Assembly: GCA_036346375.1 (NCBI GenBank)
Contig: CM070508.1
Coordinates: forward strand, 24,372,852 to 24,436,851
From: Guadua angustifolia
Lineage: Eukaryota > Streptophyta > Magnoliopsida > Poales > Poaceae
Reading direction: 5' to 3'
DNA length: 64,000 bases
Below, piece by piece: positions 23,211 through 35,147 of this stretch; the stretch's first letter is position 1, and every line of letters starts with the position of its first letter. The translations under genes were made by a program, and so were the position numbers. Under the pieces are notes generated by a model. That model worked only from the letters and a program-made list of their open reading frames with translations, searched no databases and was not told the origin of the DNA.

Positions 23211-24201
23211 ACCCAAGACGACATCCGATGCCTCCCGAGCTCCATCGCCAGTGATGTGGTTGATCCTTCCACGCGACCGTCGTTCGAGGCGACGCTCCCA
23301 ATCGCTACCGCACTCGATTTCTCCCGCCATCGGGTCTTAGCCGGGTGCCGCTCAAGTTGAAGCGTGGTGTAATTCTCCTTCTTCGGACATTTGTTGGCGA
23401 AATGCCCAGACTCATGGCATGAATAGCACCTTCTAGCATCGGGCTGTTGACTTCCTGATCCTGCATTACCCATCGGTGCTAGAGTTTGGAAATTCTGATT
23501 AGCGGGGCGCGGTGTTGGGACTGGTGCTCTGCTCGATAACTGGGGCTGAATCCTGGCAAACTGTTGAGGTGTCATCCTCAACCCGAGATGATTCGCCGCC
23601 TGCTCGACTAGCCATCTCAAGGCTTGCGGTCCTCACCCAACTCCTTGCGTTTATCCTCAAGGATCAAAGCCTTATTGACCAACTCCTGAAAGTCAGGGAA
23701 AGTGTGGGTGATCAATCCCACCTGCAGTCCTGAGTTCAGCCCTTTTAGAAAGCGGGACTGTCTGGCCTTATCCGTAGCCACATCCTCAGGTGCATAGCGT
23801 GCCAATTGAGTAAACCTATTTAGGTACTCTGCCACTGACTGGCCTCCTTGCTTCAAAACCCTGAACTCCTCCTTCTTAAGATCCATCATTCCTCCGCACA
23901 TGATATCTTGGAAAAGCAAGTGAAAATTCCTCCCATGTGATCTCTGCGGGGCTTCATGCGGCAAGCAAAGAGTTCTCCCACCATTCTGCAGCGGTTCCTT
24001 CCAACTGTGCGAAGCATACAACACCCTCTCATTGCCCTCACATTGCGTGATGTGCAGCTTCTTCTCCATGGTTCTCAACCAGTCATCGGCCTCCAAGGGG
24101 TTGACATTGCCTGAGAATGTCGGAGGACGGGTCCTCATGAAATCAGCCAACTTGGAGTGGTTACGTGGGCCATTGTTGCCTGGTTCAGCTGTTCTCGGCA
24201 T
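23198..24201 (-). pseudogene. Gag of chromovirus A (frameshifted)
   Basis: Two adjoining frames (24201-23617 and 23620-23198) cover the gag core, with motifs PPTFSGNVNPLEADDWLRTM and GQSVAEYLNRFTQLARYAPE, and a zinc knuckle CYSCHESGHFANKC of the CX2CX4HX4C type near 23400. One frameshift near 23620 separates them. Confidence 0.85.
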
Positions 24202-24633
24202 TTTGGCCTCGCCATGTTCTGATTTGTTGCATCATTGTTCGCATAAGCCGGGTCTGTGCTGCCGTAAAAGCTCCCAAGTTCTCGTGATATCTATCGGCGG
24301 CGCTGGTCTGCGGTGGTGTTCCATCATGGTCATTCCATGAGACCACTTCGACGCTCCATTGTTGCCATGAGTGTTCACCATCTGCTTAGGTTAGGCGGGG
24401 TAGAAGTAGCACAGATAAGATATAAGAATCTCTAAGCGGGGGAAAACAGGTTTAACCCAAACTTTATCATTTTATTGAATTACTTGGTATGGTTGCTTAC
24501 ATAAGCCTAAAAGCTTTGCAACGCATACTGCACACTCAGCAAACAATAAAATCCAAACTAAGCACTCAACCTAAACGTCTATTACAATTGGTAATGCTAT
24601 TTTATGGACACGACTCAACATTTGAGTCTCAAC

Positions 24634-25255
24634 CTAAGACTCCCACTCCTCGGTCCATCCTTCACGGAAACTCTCCAGTGGGTATGCTGGTGGGTGGGTT
24701 GGAGCTAATGTGAACCGGTTCTGGTGTCTTGCCGCTAGATGTACCTCCTGCTCCCGCAGTGCCTCCTCAAGCTCCATAATCTTTGCAGTAGAAGCAACTT
24801 GGGTATCGTGCAATTCCTTCTCGGTGACTCGGAGAGCTTCATATACCATCTTGAGTTCTTCAGCTGTATCCTTGGCGTGGTCCTCCTATGCTGCGGCCAA
24901 ATGTGCAAGATGCACTGTGGTAGCATCCTCCTCTCGAGCAACACGTCGGCGCCAGGTAGCTCGTTGTGTAGGGTGGAGTCGAAACACGGTGTCGCCCACT
25001 CATGGTTGTAAGTCGCGCAGATCCTCCGAAGGCACGCCGCACGCTTCCTCAATCATCGATCTCAAACGTGTTCCTCCTCACGGTGATGTTGATAGGTTGG
25101 CTTGCTTTTTCATTGTCTCTGGCGTAGATTAAAAGTGTGCACACTACTCCTCTTGTGGCTTTGTTGACGATCCAATTCCTGCCTCGATACATTGGCCTGG
25201 TGAAACCTCCCAATACTTGGAGCACTCTCCATAGCTCCGGCATAACCACCCTCAC
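24634..25255 (-). pseudogene. Extra pre-gag ORF of chromovirus A (disrupted)
   Basis: Between the primer site and gag, minus-strand frames carry a protein related to the longer open ORF at 43632-43042 in chromovirus B. Shared words include IYARDNEKASQPINITVRR, TVFRLHP and EEDATTVHLA. The C-terminal part (24849-24634) is a predicted coiled coil (EELKM through EEALREQE). It is neither gag nor pol; the function is unknown. Confidence 0.6.
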
Positions 25256-25460
25256 GCTCTCCAGATAAACCTGCTCGTCCTCATCTATTCAAAAGAGAAA
25301 TAGATAAGTCCACCACTCTCAAAACGGAAAATCGTAATTTCAGCAAAGGTAAGAAGTAGAGAGTACAAGTGTCAAGATTGTTGTATTAATCCAATTTAGG
25401 TCTTTCTTTTAGAAAATAGGTTTGGACACTCTACCAACTAGGGCCAAGACCTACAGTTAG

Positions 25461-25475
25461 TATGCTCTGATACCA
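25461..25475 (-). other. Primer-binding site of chromovirus A
   Basis: Minus-strand TGGTATCAGAGCATA, complementary to initiator tRNA-Met, four bases inside the 5' LTR. Confidence 0.85.
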
Positions 25476-25479
25476 CCTC

Positions 25480-28400
25480 TGTAGTGACCCGAATTCACCA
25501 ATTCGGATCCACCGTGTATGCCGCACTATTCCCAGGATCAACACTAGTGCACACGGCTTAACATCGGTAAGCATCACATCATACACAACGATAATAACAA
25601 CAAAACTTCATTTATTCAATATAACTAGTGTATGATCTTATGATCACTTACATTTATTCGACCTCATAGGGCAAGACTAAGATAAAATAAGACAAATGCG
25701 GAAAAATCAGAGAAGACGAGTGACTCATCAAGACACCACAAAGCGATCGACAAGGCTTGGCCTAGTGACTCGCGCCCACCGAAAGTCCTCCTCAAGCACA
25801 AAGCGATGACTCCTCCATCGTTGTTGGTTTGTAAGCAAGGGTGAGTACACCAACACGTACTCAACAAGTTGTGCATGTAATGCAATTCTATCATAGCTAT
25901 ATGCGTGCTTATTCCAAAGGAAGGCTTATGGTTCATAAGCAAGAAGCAAAGATTTTCAAACATAAACAATATATAGATTGAAAAGACAAGGAAACAAATA
26001 ATAACAAGTAAATAGATTCCATTGTTTCTCAAATCAAACCCAAGTTCTCCATCCTAAATCAAGTTCCATTATCCACATGGCATCCCGCCATCCCATCCAG
26101 CTTTGACAAGTTTTAATTAACTACCCTTATTTGTAATCCCGAGTATTGCTCAATACCGTGAGCACAATTTATCCTAATAGATTGTACACCTCGGAGAGGT
26201 TATGCACTTTACCCACACGATATAACCATGCACCACACAAAGTAACGATTATAACAAAGCCTTTACAATGCATCCTCTTAACCCATGCTACCCGCTAAGG
26301 TTTCAACACTGAAGACTACGCCACAACAGGCCCCCTCTTGCGCCATGTGAGTTTTCTGCACCCGACTCACAACACCAAGATAGCACTTAAGTTAAGCATT
26401 TGCAAATTAGTCAGCTAGGCTGCCCCATAACAGACGTGTGGCTGCAAGTTTGACTCAGGTCAAAGGCTCGCAAGGTTAAGTCCTTAGGATTGATTAAAGC
26501 AAGACATACACATACCCTCAGCTCCACTGAGCCCACCCTGGCACACCTGCCCCTTCCACTTGCTTCTATCTAAAGTGATTACCCTCCCGGTTGGTTACCA
26601 AGCACCACAAAGTGATTACCCTCCCGGTTGGTTACCAAGCACCACGTGCTTTTCACAAATCAACATCGTTGCGTGACTCCACCGTCACAACAACTCAATC
26701 TCTTTGTGCGACCACACATGGCCCACAAGTTATCATCATTGTTCCATATTCCATTAGTCAAGATTATTAAGCAATATTCTATGAGCATGTGATGACGTGG
26801 CATGGCTAAGCAAATTCTATTTCGTTCTAACCATCCATGTTGATTTTCTATTATTCAACTATAATTAACCAACCTTGGGTGACAAGTGGATCATGGCATA
26901 CAATTTAACAAGGTAGGGTATAATTCAAGAGGGTGTAATATCTAAATCCCAATCTAGGTCAAAATCATTTGTACACATAAAATAACGTGTAATAAGGTAA
27001 ACCAAAATAGCATGCAATCTAATTTATGGGTGCAATATGATCAAAGCACAACTTGCCTTCGTTAAGCTCCTCGCTCCGGTCCGAAATAATTCTGAGCCGA
27101 GAAATCCCTTCCAAGCCTCGCCCAATTCAACGCTCACGCGAATCGAGAGAGAAAAGCAAATAAAACCAAAACCAAAGAGCAAACAAATTCAAAAATTCAA
27201 ATAAAAGCAACCATTAGAAAGATCTCATTTTACAAATTTTAGGAATTTGAATCACCTCAAACGGAGTTCAGATCACGAAAGTTATAATGTTTTGAAGTTT
27301 GGAAATTCACGAAAATAAACCCTAATTCATAAATCCGATTTTAACGAATTATTTTCCTAAAGGAAATTCTGATTTTTATTTGGCCGACACGTGTCTCGGT
27401 GGCTTCTCTCTCGATGGCTGGGCCCGCGTTGTCGATGCGCAGTACACGTGTGCGGCGACTCACGCCACGCGATGCCAGCTCAGCGCCACGTCAACCGAAC
27501 CCGCCCACGTGGCGCCACGTGTCGACGAATTATCAACTTACCCAGCCGGCGACGTGGACAAATCTCGACGCTCCGTTGAGGATCCGACGGCTCCCGAAGC
27601 TCCCGATCCAGCAATGGCTGCGGCGGCTCGGACTTCACCGAAGACGAAGACGAAGACTTCCCGCGCGGCGATGCAGTGCGCTCTGGCGACCAAGAAACGG
27701 CGGAACGGGTGTGGCGTGCTCCGGCGAACTCGAATCCGCAATCCCTTCGGCGGAAGAGTTACCCGGTGACGACGTAACCTCGGCGCAAAGCTTCGGGAAC
27801 TCCGGCGAGCGCTCACGACGTCCTCCGTGCTTCTCCGGCGGTGGCTCGACAGCAAAGACGCGCGGCGAGATGTGGTGATCATCGAGGGGTGCTAGGGAGG
27901 TCCTTTTATACTCGACATGGCGCGATAAAGATGGAAGGTATCACGGCGGCGGTGGAGTTGTATTCGGAGACGGCGGCGAGGAGTCCGCCTCGAAGATGAT
28001 GACGCACGACCGTCCGATGCTCATCCGATGGTCACGATCGCTCCTAGGTTTCCTATTTGGGCGCGGTGATGAAGGCCGTTGGATCTTGATCCAACGGTCG
28101 GCACTGAATCCACTTAAAACCCGACGGGCCGCACAGTAGCTGGGCCACGGCCCATTGCTGTTCATGGGATATTTTCTAGATTTTCCTATTTAAAATATCT
28201 CCAGAAATTGTTTTGATTTATTTAAAGCGATAAAATTACTCCAAAAATTCCCATAAAATTCTCAAAACTATTTTGAGCTATTCTGGACTTAAATAAAAAT
28301 ATTTTCACAAAAACTTTATTTTGGATTTGTCTTTTTATAATTATTTCTTGACAAAAGATAATGTATTTTAATTCAAAAGAATTCAAATAAATCTCTGAAA

Positions 28401-28490
28401 ATCCAATAAATTCCAGAAAAATCATAAAATTCATAAATGGCAATAAAATAATATTAATTAATTAAAAAGGCTAAAAATTGGGATGTTACA
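25480..28490 (-). repeat. 5' LTR of chromovirus A
   Basis: A 3011-bp LTR matching 16946-19908. It has a TATA box at 27903-27910 and an open 114-codon ORF (27882-27538). Its right end is followed by a second polypurine-tract-like sequence (AACCTCCCCCCTT at 28491), so this LTR also acts as the 3' LTR of the fragment to its right. Confidence 0.85.
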
Positions 28491-29400
28491 AACCTCCCCC
28501 CTTAACGGAATCTCGACCCCGAGATTCAGGGTTGACTAGAGAATAGGTTCGGGAATTCTGCCTTCAGGTCATCTTCACGCTCCCAGGTTGCCTCCTTTTC
28601 TGAATGATTACTCCATTGAACTCTGCAAAAGCGAGTGGACTTGTTCCTGGTCCTTCGCTCCATTACATCCAAAATCTTGATCGGGTGTTCCTTGTAGGTC
28701 GATCCTCCAGAACTCAATAGCCTCCAACGGCGTCTCGCCACCGCACTCAAGACATTTCTTGAGTGTGACACATGGAACACATCGTGCACTCTGCACAATG
28801 ATAGGGGCACCTAATCGATAAGCAACTCTCTCGACGGCTCAGATTTTAAACGGTCCCACAAACCTAGGTGCAAGCTTCCTTTGACATGGAACCTCTTAAC
28901 ACCTTTAAGGAGTAACCCTAAGGTACACATAATCATTGGGCTCAAAACTCAAGTCACGACGGCGATTATCAACAGAACTCTTTTGCCTTGATCAGGTCTT
29001 TGTCTTCAATCTCTCTCGATCATAGCTACTTGCTCTTGGCTTCCCTAAGAATCTCGGGTCCAAACATCTAACGCTCTCTGTCTCATTCCAATTCAACGGA
29101 GTGCGCGACAGGCTCGCCCATACAAGGCTTCATATGGTGACATTTGCGAGACTAGCTCGTAATTGTTATTATAATCGAACTCAAAGATACTGCAAACATT
29201 TATCCCAAGATGTGCTATAAGATATCGCACAAGCTCTCAACATATCCTCCAAAATCTGATTAACCCTCTCGGTCGACCATCTGCTCGGATGGTATGCGGT
29301 GCTAAAATTCAAGCGAGTACCCAATGCTTCATGCAGCTTATCCCAAAATCTTGAGGTAAATTGGGTACCTCGATCCGACACGATTTTCTCGGGCACACCA
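28491..29400 (-). pseudogene. Internal chromovirus fragment: integrase C-terminus and chromodomain
   Basis: Contains a polypurine tract, a chromodomain (EHPIKILDVMERRTRNKST and QWSNHSEKEATWEREDDL, 28700-28526) and integrase core pieces with VSDRGTQFTSRFWDK (near 29380). It stops abruptly near 29400, where it joins LTR sequence of another subfamily. The chromodomain here is better preserved than in the full copies. Confidence 0.8.
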
Positions 29401-30823
29401 TATTCATGCATGGCTTGACAAAGGATAGTCATACGGTTCATTTGCAGAAAGCAATAACTTGAATTGAAATACATTAAATAGATACAAGGCATATTGATGA
29501 AAACAATATTATATAACTGGTAAATCAATGGTAGACAACATGAACAGAATGGCGAGGCATCACCCTACATCATTCGAAACAAGTATCAACCACACAATTC
29601 AATAGTATAGCTTGAGACAACAAAACAACAGTGAACTCCCCATTCACATCCCAACAATTCCACATTTCATGAAATACTCTATACCCGTGTGAAATCCCCG
29701 GGCTTGTCCATGACCGCGGACACGGCCATTCGAATAGTTTTACACTCTGCAGAGGTTGTACAACTTTACCCACAAGACATGATTATCCCTTAGTGCCAAG
29801 CGCTACAAACACACTTCCTTTGGTGTGTCGGCCAAGAGATCACTACAAAGCCTTTATAATGCATGTCTAAACTTGGTTCTGTCCTCTAAGGTTTCACCCC
29901 TTGGGGCCCCCTCTTGAGCCATGTGAGTCTACCCATCCATTCCGGAACCCACACCAACACTTGGTAGTACTCAAGACTAGACATCGCAAATTAATCAGCT
30001 GGGTCTGTCCCATACCAGACTTGTGGTTGCACGGTTAGGCCCAGTTCAATGGCGCACAAGATTAAGTCCTTAAGTTGTCTCAGGCAAGACAGCCACATCC
30101 CAATTGCTAGAAAGCACCCCCTTTACTGCACAATCACTTGCCCGAGGGAAAACATTTTGTTCAACTAAGACCAATGGCATCCCCTGCCATGGTATAACAA
30201 GTTTTACAATAGTGGCTAACAGCCATGATTCAATATCTCATTAAATCAAGATTAACATTTAGTCACATGTGTTATGAATCCCAACATACAACTAAGCAGG
30301 TTTAAGCGTAGCTATGATAACCCAATGTTGGTATTATGATTATATCCAATTAGTAGTGTCCCAACCTAAGGTTAACAATGGGTATATGGCATTCCAATAA
30401 TCAAGGTGGCATAATGGCAATCAGGTGAATAGCTACTTCCATAAACTAGCATTGATATACAAATAGCATGCAATTGTACAAAACAAAATAATTTCGCAAA
30501 CATAGGTTCAATATGATCAAAGGTTACAACTTGCCTTGTTGATCAAGCGCTGAATCTTGGTCTTCAAAGTGTCCGTTCACTCCTTCGAGGTTCGCATCTA
30601 CCAGAAAATAAAGCAATAAAACTAAATAAATACAAAATAGAGAACCAAATAAGCTCAAAACTGAAAATAAATGCTTTTGGAAGGTAGAGTTCAATTTTAG
30701 ATGAATTTAGAAATTTGAATCACTGGAATCGGAGTTCGGACGAAGGAGAACGAGCTCTTGGAAGTTTGAAATCAGAGAAAAAGGCTGAAGAAAAGAAAAT
30801 CCGAATTTTCTGATTTATTTTTA

Positions 30824-32265
30824 CTAGATCAATGCCCGTGCATTGCTACGAAAAATAAAATTGGTAACAAAACATAAAGGTCAAGCAATAAAAGAAAATT
30901 GTGCTACAAGATCAAACATCTATTTCTCCTGATTACAAAAGTTTTTATGTTTTCTTCTCCGGTATGAATTAAAACCAAATATATTGTACGTAGAAATATA
31001 TATTACCAATCTCAAAAATCAATCAATCATTGTTATCCCTTTCTGCAATTTATATTACCAGCTCGCGTTCCTCTTCCTCTCGCCATGCCCGCAGCGCGCG
31101 CTCCTCGGCACCGTCGACCTCGTCTTCCTCGTCACCTCGCTCGTCTTCGTCATCCACCGCCTTCACAGGGGCGACACGGGGGCTTTCCCCGAGCACAAGG
31201 CGCTGCTGCCGAAGCCACCGCCATTCTGGACCACTGGCCACTACGCGGTCGCGCTTGGGGCATCCGCCGTCTTCGCCGCGGCGTCCATCGTCCTCCTCGC
31301 ACTCGCGTTCTTTCTCTTGCTGAGCACGCCATGGCACGATGTGGAGTCCGCCTTCCTCGCCGCCCACTTCGTTGCGCACGCTATGGCCGCGTGGCCAGTC
31401 GCCTCAGAGAAAGGGGTCATCGCCGCCACCCAGCCTTTGCACCTCCGCGTCTTCTGGATTGCCACCGCCCTCGGCACCGCGCTCTTCTCCGCTTCGACGG
31501 TGGTCCGTTGCGCCGATGGTTCGCTGCTCTTCCCAGATGACCCTCTCGCATTTGCTGGCCTACTCGTCTCCATGCCTTTGGTGTACCTAGTCATCGCTGG
31601 CTTCACTGGCTATGACGCCGGAACCCATGAAGGTGAACCAGAAAACACCAGCACCGAGGCGCCCGCTACGCTGTGCGCCGCCGCATCGTTCCTCTCTCTC
31701 GCGACGTTCAGCTGGATCAACCCGTTTATCTCCAAAGGGTATGCCAATGACTCTCACCGCCAACGATATCCCACCGGTGTCGCCGGGCAACCGTGCCGAA
31801 GCGTCTTACGCTTTGTTTACGTCCAACTGGCCGCGCGTTGGGGTCACGGCACCCGGTGGGCGTCGAGCTCTGGATGTCCTTTTGGCCGCAGTTACTATTG
31901 ACCACGGTGCTCAGCCTCTTGCGTCTCGTGGCCATGTACGTCAGTCTGTCACTTATTGATCAGTTTGTCGAGTTCATTTGCCGCGGCGGCACGACATGGG
32001 AGATCTTGAATGAATTCTCTTAATTGATTCTGTGAAAACTATACATCATATATAGAGTACAAAATGAATGATTGGCCGGCTATTAATTACCAGCAATAAT
32101 CAGGGATTTTGCTATAATAATCAGCCATATTTAGAGAGATATGGTTGACTGTCAATCAGGAAAGAATAATTAGTTATATTGACTGGCCATTATTGAAGAT
32201 ATGACCGGGGGAGAGCTAGGAAGAACGGACCGCTGCCACCAACTGCAAATTTATATTAGTAGAGA
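30824..32265 (-). mobile_element. Complete non-autonomous Helitron, 1442 bp, with captured ABCC fragment
   Basis: On the minus strand it starts TCTCTACTAATATAAAT (from 32265) and ends with a 6-bp stem hairpin CAATGC-ACGG-GCATTG, two bases, then CTAG (30827-30824). It sits between host A and T, as Helitrons do, and removing it restores continuous LTR sequence that aligns with LTR B. There is no Rep/helicase. Its interior is mostly a plant ABC-transporter gene fragment in the opposite orientation. Confidence 0.9.
31050..32023 (+). pseudogene. ABCC (MRP-type) transporter fragment captured by the Helitron
   Basis: The translation matches the N-terminal part of plant ABCC transporters: a TMD0-like run of hydrophobic helices (LGTVDLVFLVTSLVFVIHRL onward), then SLATFSWINPFISKGYA, then DIPPVSPGNRAEASYALF, then SRHPVGVELWMSFWPQLLL and AMYVSLSLIDQFVEFI. 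No nucleotide-binding domain is included. Two single-base frameshifts (near 31752 and 31845) break it, and an in-frame stop ends it near 32021. The source would be the first exon of an ABCC gene elsewhere in the genome. It lies antisense to the Helitron. Confidence 0.85.
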
Positions 32266-32940
32266 TATGGGAAAATCGATTTATTGCGCAACGCTGACGT
32301 CAGCAAGCAATTTCCTGAATTAAAAATAAATCCAAAAATCTTATTTCTCTGACATGCGGGACCCACGGTCTATAGACCGAGTCCACGGCACAGATCTGGT
32401 CCATGGTGGACAGGGCTCACGGGAACAGTGCTAAGGTTGACGTCACCGCTAACCGGGATGACACGTAGGCGACACGTGGGCACTAGGGCTGACGCGGCGC
32501 GACTGACTAGGCACGGCACGAGAGGGCCACGTGGCGCTCATCCGACAGCAGCTCGGGATCGAACGGTCGAGAAGCGAAGCGCGGGCGGAGAAGACGCGGC
32601 TTGATCTAGGGCGTTGGATCACGATCGGATGGTCGAGGATGAAGGACGGAGGTCGACGGCACACTTATCGGACGCGAAGAAGATGACGTGCGGCGCGGCG
32701 GAGAACGGCCGGATCGAGTGAGACTCCGTGCGGATCTGGAAGAGCACGATGCGGGGAGTTCGAACGTGCAATCGGCAATGGCGGAGGAGGGCTGGAACGA
32801 CTAGACGACAGTGGAGAAAGTGCTCAGGCGGCGGCGAACTTCGGCGAGCTCGATCTCCGCGACGGAAGCGCCTCGGACGACGGGAGAAGGTTTGGCGGGT
32901 GCGGGAGAAGGCAACGAACCTTGGACGGGGGTCCTCGGGG

Positions 32941-32950
32941 CTTTAAATAG
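32941..32950 (-). promoter_or_regulatory. TATA-like box in LTR C
   Basis: Minus-strand CTATTTAAAG at the position equivalent to the TATA boxes of LTRs A and B. Confidence 0.5.
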
Positions 32951-33529
32951 CCCCGAGAGGCAGGCCCGGCACGAACACCGATAACGGCGCTAGGTTTAGG
33001 GTTTCGGCTGGTGGCGCGCGACGCAGCGACATGGTGCAATCTGCTGCCCTGTGCTGATCCGACGGGCAAAGCGCTGGCCTCACCTGTTGCCGAAATGACC
33101 GGCGAAGGGAAATCGGGCCAGAATAGAGAAAGCGAAGGCCAAGACGTGGGAGAGAGGTGGGCCGGCTGGTGAATAGGAGATGGGCCGAAAGGAATAGGAA
33201 CGGGGTGAGAAAAGGAATTCGGCCCAAAGAGATTTTGAAAATAAAAATGATTTCTGAATTAATTTAATTCCAAAAATTCAAGTAAATCCAAATAAATTCA
33301 AATAAATAGCAAATAAATTTTGAAAAAATCTTCAAAAATACAGAAAAATTCCTTGAAGCACAAGGAACCCAACAAAAACTGGAACCCTTTGATTTGATGC
33401 ATAGATTAATCAAATTAAATCTTCTCATTTCTAGAAAATTTAAATTAAGCTTCGATTAATTCAAGAAAATGCAAATGGTTCATTTTTCACTTTAAACATT
33501 CCAAAACTCAAATTTTGGGATGTTACAGA

Positions 33530-34251
33530 CTTAATGAAATATGAATCTTGACCCATTATATGGCATTAGAGAGTATGTTTTGTTAAATTGTTTATTGAAA
33601 GACTTGTGCTGAAAAGAATTATTATGAAAAGCATTGCAATGACTCAATTGATGTTAGTTGTCTCATACTTGTCACCATGAATTCTAAGCTTCATAACCAA
33701 TATGAGGACAAAGTTTCTTACAATATGATTGAGCATCTTAAGGGCCTGTTTGAGGACTAGGCAAGGCTAAAAGGTACAATATCTCTAAATCATTGTTTGC
33801 ATACAAGCTAGCTGATGGGAGTCCGGTTAATCCTCATGTAATCAAGATGATTGGGTACACTGAGAGTTTGAAAAAACTTGGTTTTTGCCCTTGGCCAAGA
33901 GTTACATGATTCTCCAATCGCTCCCTTAGAATTTTGAGCCATTTATTTTGAACTTTCATATGAATGGCACGGAAAAATTATTGACCAAGTTGCATGGGAT
34001 GCTCAAGTCAGCAGAAGAGAACATCAAGAAAAGCTTTTATCATGTGATGATGGTTCAGAAGAGTACTAAGTTTAAAAGGAAGAATAAAACTGGTGGCAAG
34101 GGAAAGGGTGTGGATAATACTCAAGACGAGATCTCAAGCAACAAGTCTAAGCTTAAGAAGCACAAGACAGCATAAGAAGCACAAGACAGGGCATGCACCA
34201 GACACCATATACTTCTATTGCAAGGGGACTAGACTTTGGAAGAGAAACTAT
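33530..34251 (+). pseudogene. Copia gag remnant, continuation of the element at 14.7 kb
   Basis: Plus-strand frames carry copia gag features: YNMIEHLKGLFED (near 33725), SLFAYKLADGSPVNPHVIKM (near 33800), NFHMNGTEKLLTKLHGMLKS (near 33950), a Lys-rich linker and the start of a zinc knuckle (FYCKGTRLWKRN, near 34215). Several stops and a frameshift are present. It is cut at 34251 by the CACTA tip. It most likely belongs to the same copia as the LTR and leader left of 16945. Confidence 0.75.
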
Positions 34252-34289
34252 CACTGCAAGAATTCAGTTATGGGCCGGGTGTGAAAATA

Positions 34290-35147
34290 ACAAACCGAGT
34301 GCACACTCGGTGTAGATAACCCTATCCCGAGTGTACTCACGTTGTAGATGCCTCTCGAACAAAGACATCTATCCCAAGTGTGCTCTCGAAATGTACAACA
34401 TCTATTCCGAGAGGGCACTCGAAATATGACGTTTTCGTCCACGTAGGACAAAATAATACGAGGGCACACTCAGCATAGGTTACCAGCTGCCATGTCAGCA
34501 AACGCAGTACTATCTATCCCGATTGGACACTCGGTGTAGTGAACCGGAAATGCAGTACTATAGGCTATGCTGAGAGGGCACTCGGTGGACCCACACACTA
34601 TGCCGAGAGGCCACTCGGGGTATTGAACAGGAAACTGCTCGGATACCCTAATTTGTTGGCACGTTTGTTCGCGTGGGGCCCATAGGCTGTGTCGAGAGGG
34701 CACTCGGTGGACCCACATACTATGCCGAGAGGGCACTCGGTGGACCCACACACTATGTCGAGAGGCCACTCGGGGTATTGAACATGAAACTCCTCGGATA
34801 CCCTAATTTGTTGGCACGTTCGTTCACGTGGGGCCTATAGGCTGTGCCGAGAGGGCACTCGGTAGACACACACACTATGCCGAGAGGGCACTCGGTGGAC
34901 CCAAACACTATGCCGAGAGGCCACTCGGGGTATTGAACAGGAAACTGCTCGGATACCCTAATTTGTTGGCACGTTCGTTCGTGTGGGGCCTATAGGCTGT
35001 GTCGAGAGGGCACTCGGTGGACCCACACACTATTCCGAGAGGGCACTCGGTGGACCCACACACTATGCCGAGAGGCCACTCGGGGGTATTGAACAGGAAA
35101 CTGCTCGGATACCCTAATTTGTTGGCACGCTTGTTTGCGTGGGGCCC
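34290..35147. repeat. CACTA subterminal tandem-repeat array, left part
   Basis: The motif CCGAGAGGGCACTCGGTGGA or CCGAGAGGCCACTCGGGGTA recurs about every 45-60 bp, within a larger unit of roughly 170-180 bp (34500-35140). Such arrays in CACTA elements bind the TNPA-type protein in the Spm model. The array continues after the inserted retrotransposon at 46934. Confidence 0.8.

Larger units (their letters stand above)
16946..28490 (-). mobile_element. Chromovirus A (Ty3/gypsy, Tekay/Del type)
   Basis: Two LTRs of about 3 kb (16946-19908 and 25480-28490) flank a 5.6-kb internal region. On the minus strand the order is LTR, primer site, extra pre-gag ORF, gag, protease, RT-RNase H, integrase, polypurine tract, LTR. 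Gag-pol is broken by many small indels. No TSD is found: the left flank is CTTTT, but the right LTR is followed directly by internal sequence of another copy, which suggests unequal recombination between related elements. Confidence 0.85.
29401..33529 (-). mobile_element. Truncated chromovirus LTR (C), host of a Helitron
   Basis: The minus-strand start TGTAACATCCC at 33529 and landmarks such as CTGCAGAGGTTGTACA (29750s) align with the LTRs of chromoviruses A and B. The left end lacks about 400 bp relative to LTR B; the join to the integrase fragment is near 29400. Without the 1442-bp Helitron its length is about 2.7 kb. A TATA-like CTATTTAAAG is at 32941-32950. It represents a third, diverged subfamily. 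Confidence 0.75.
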
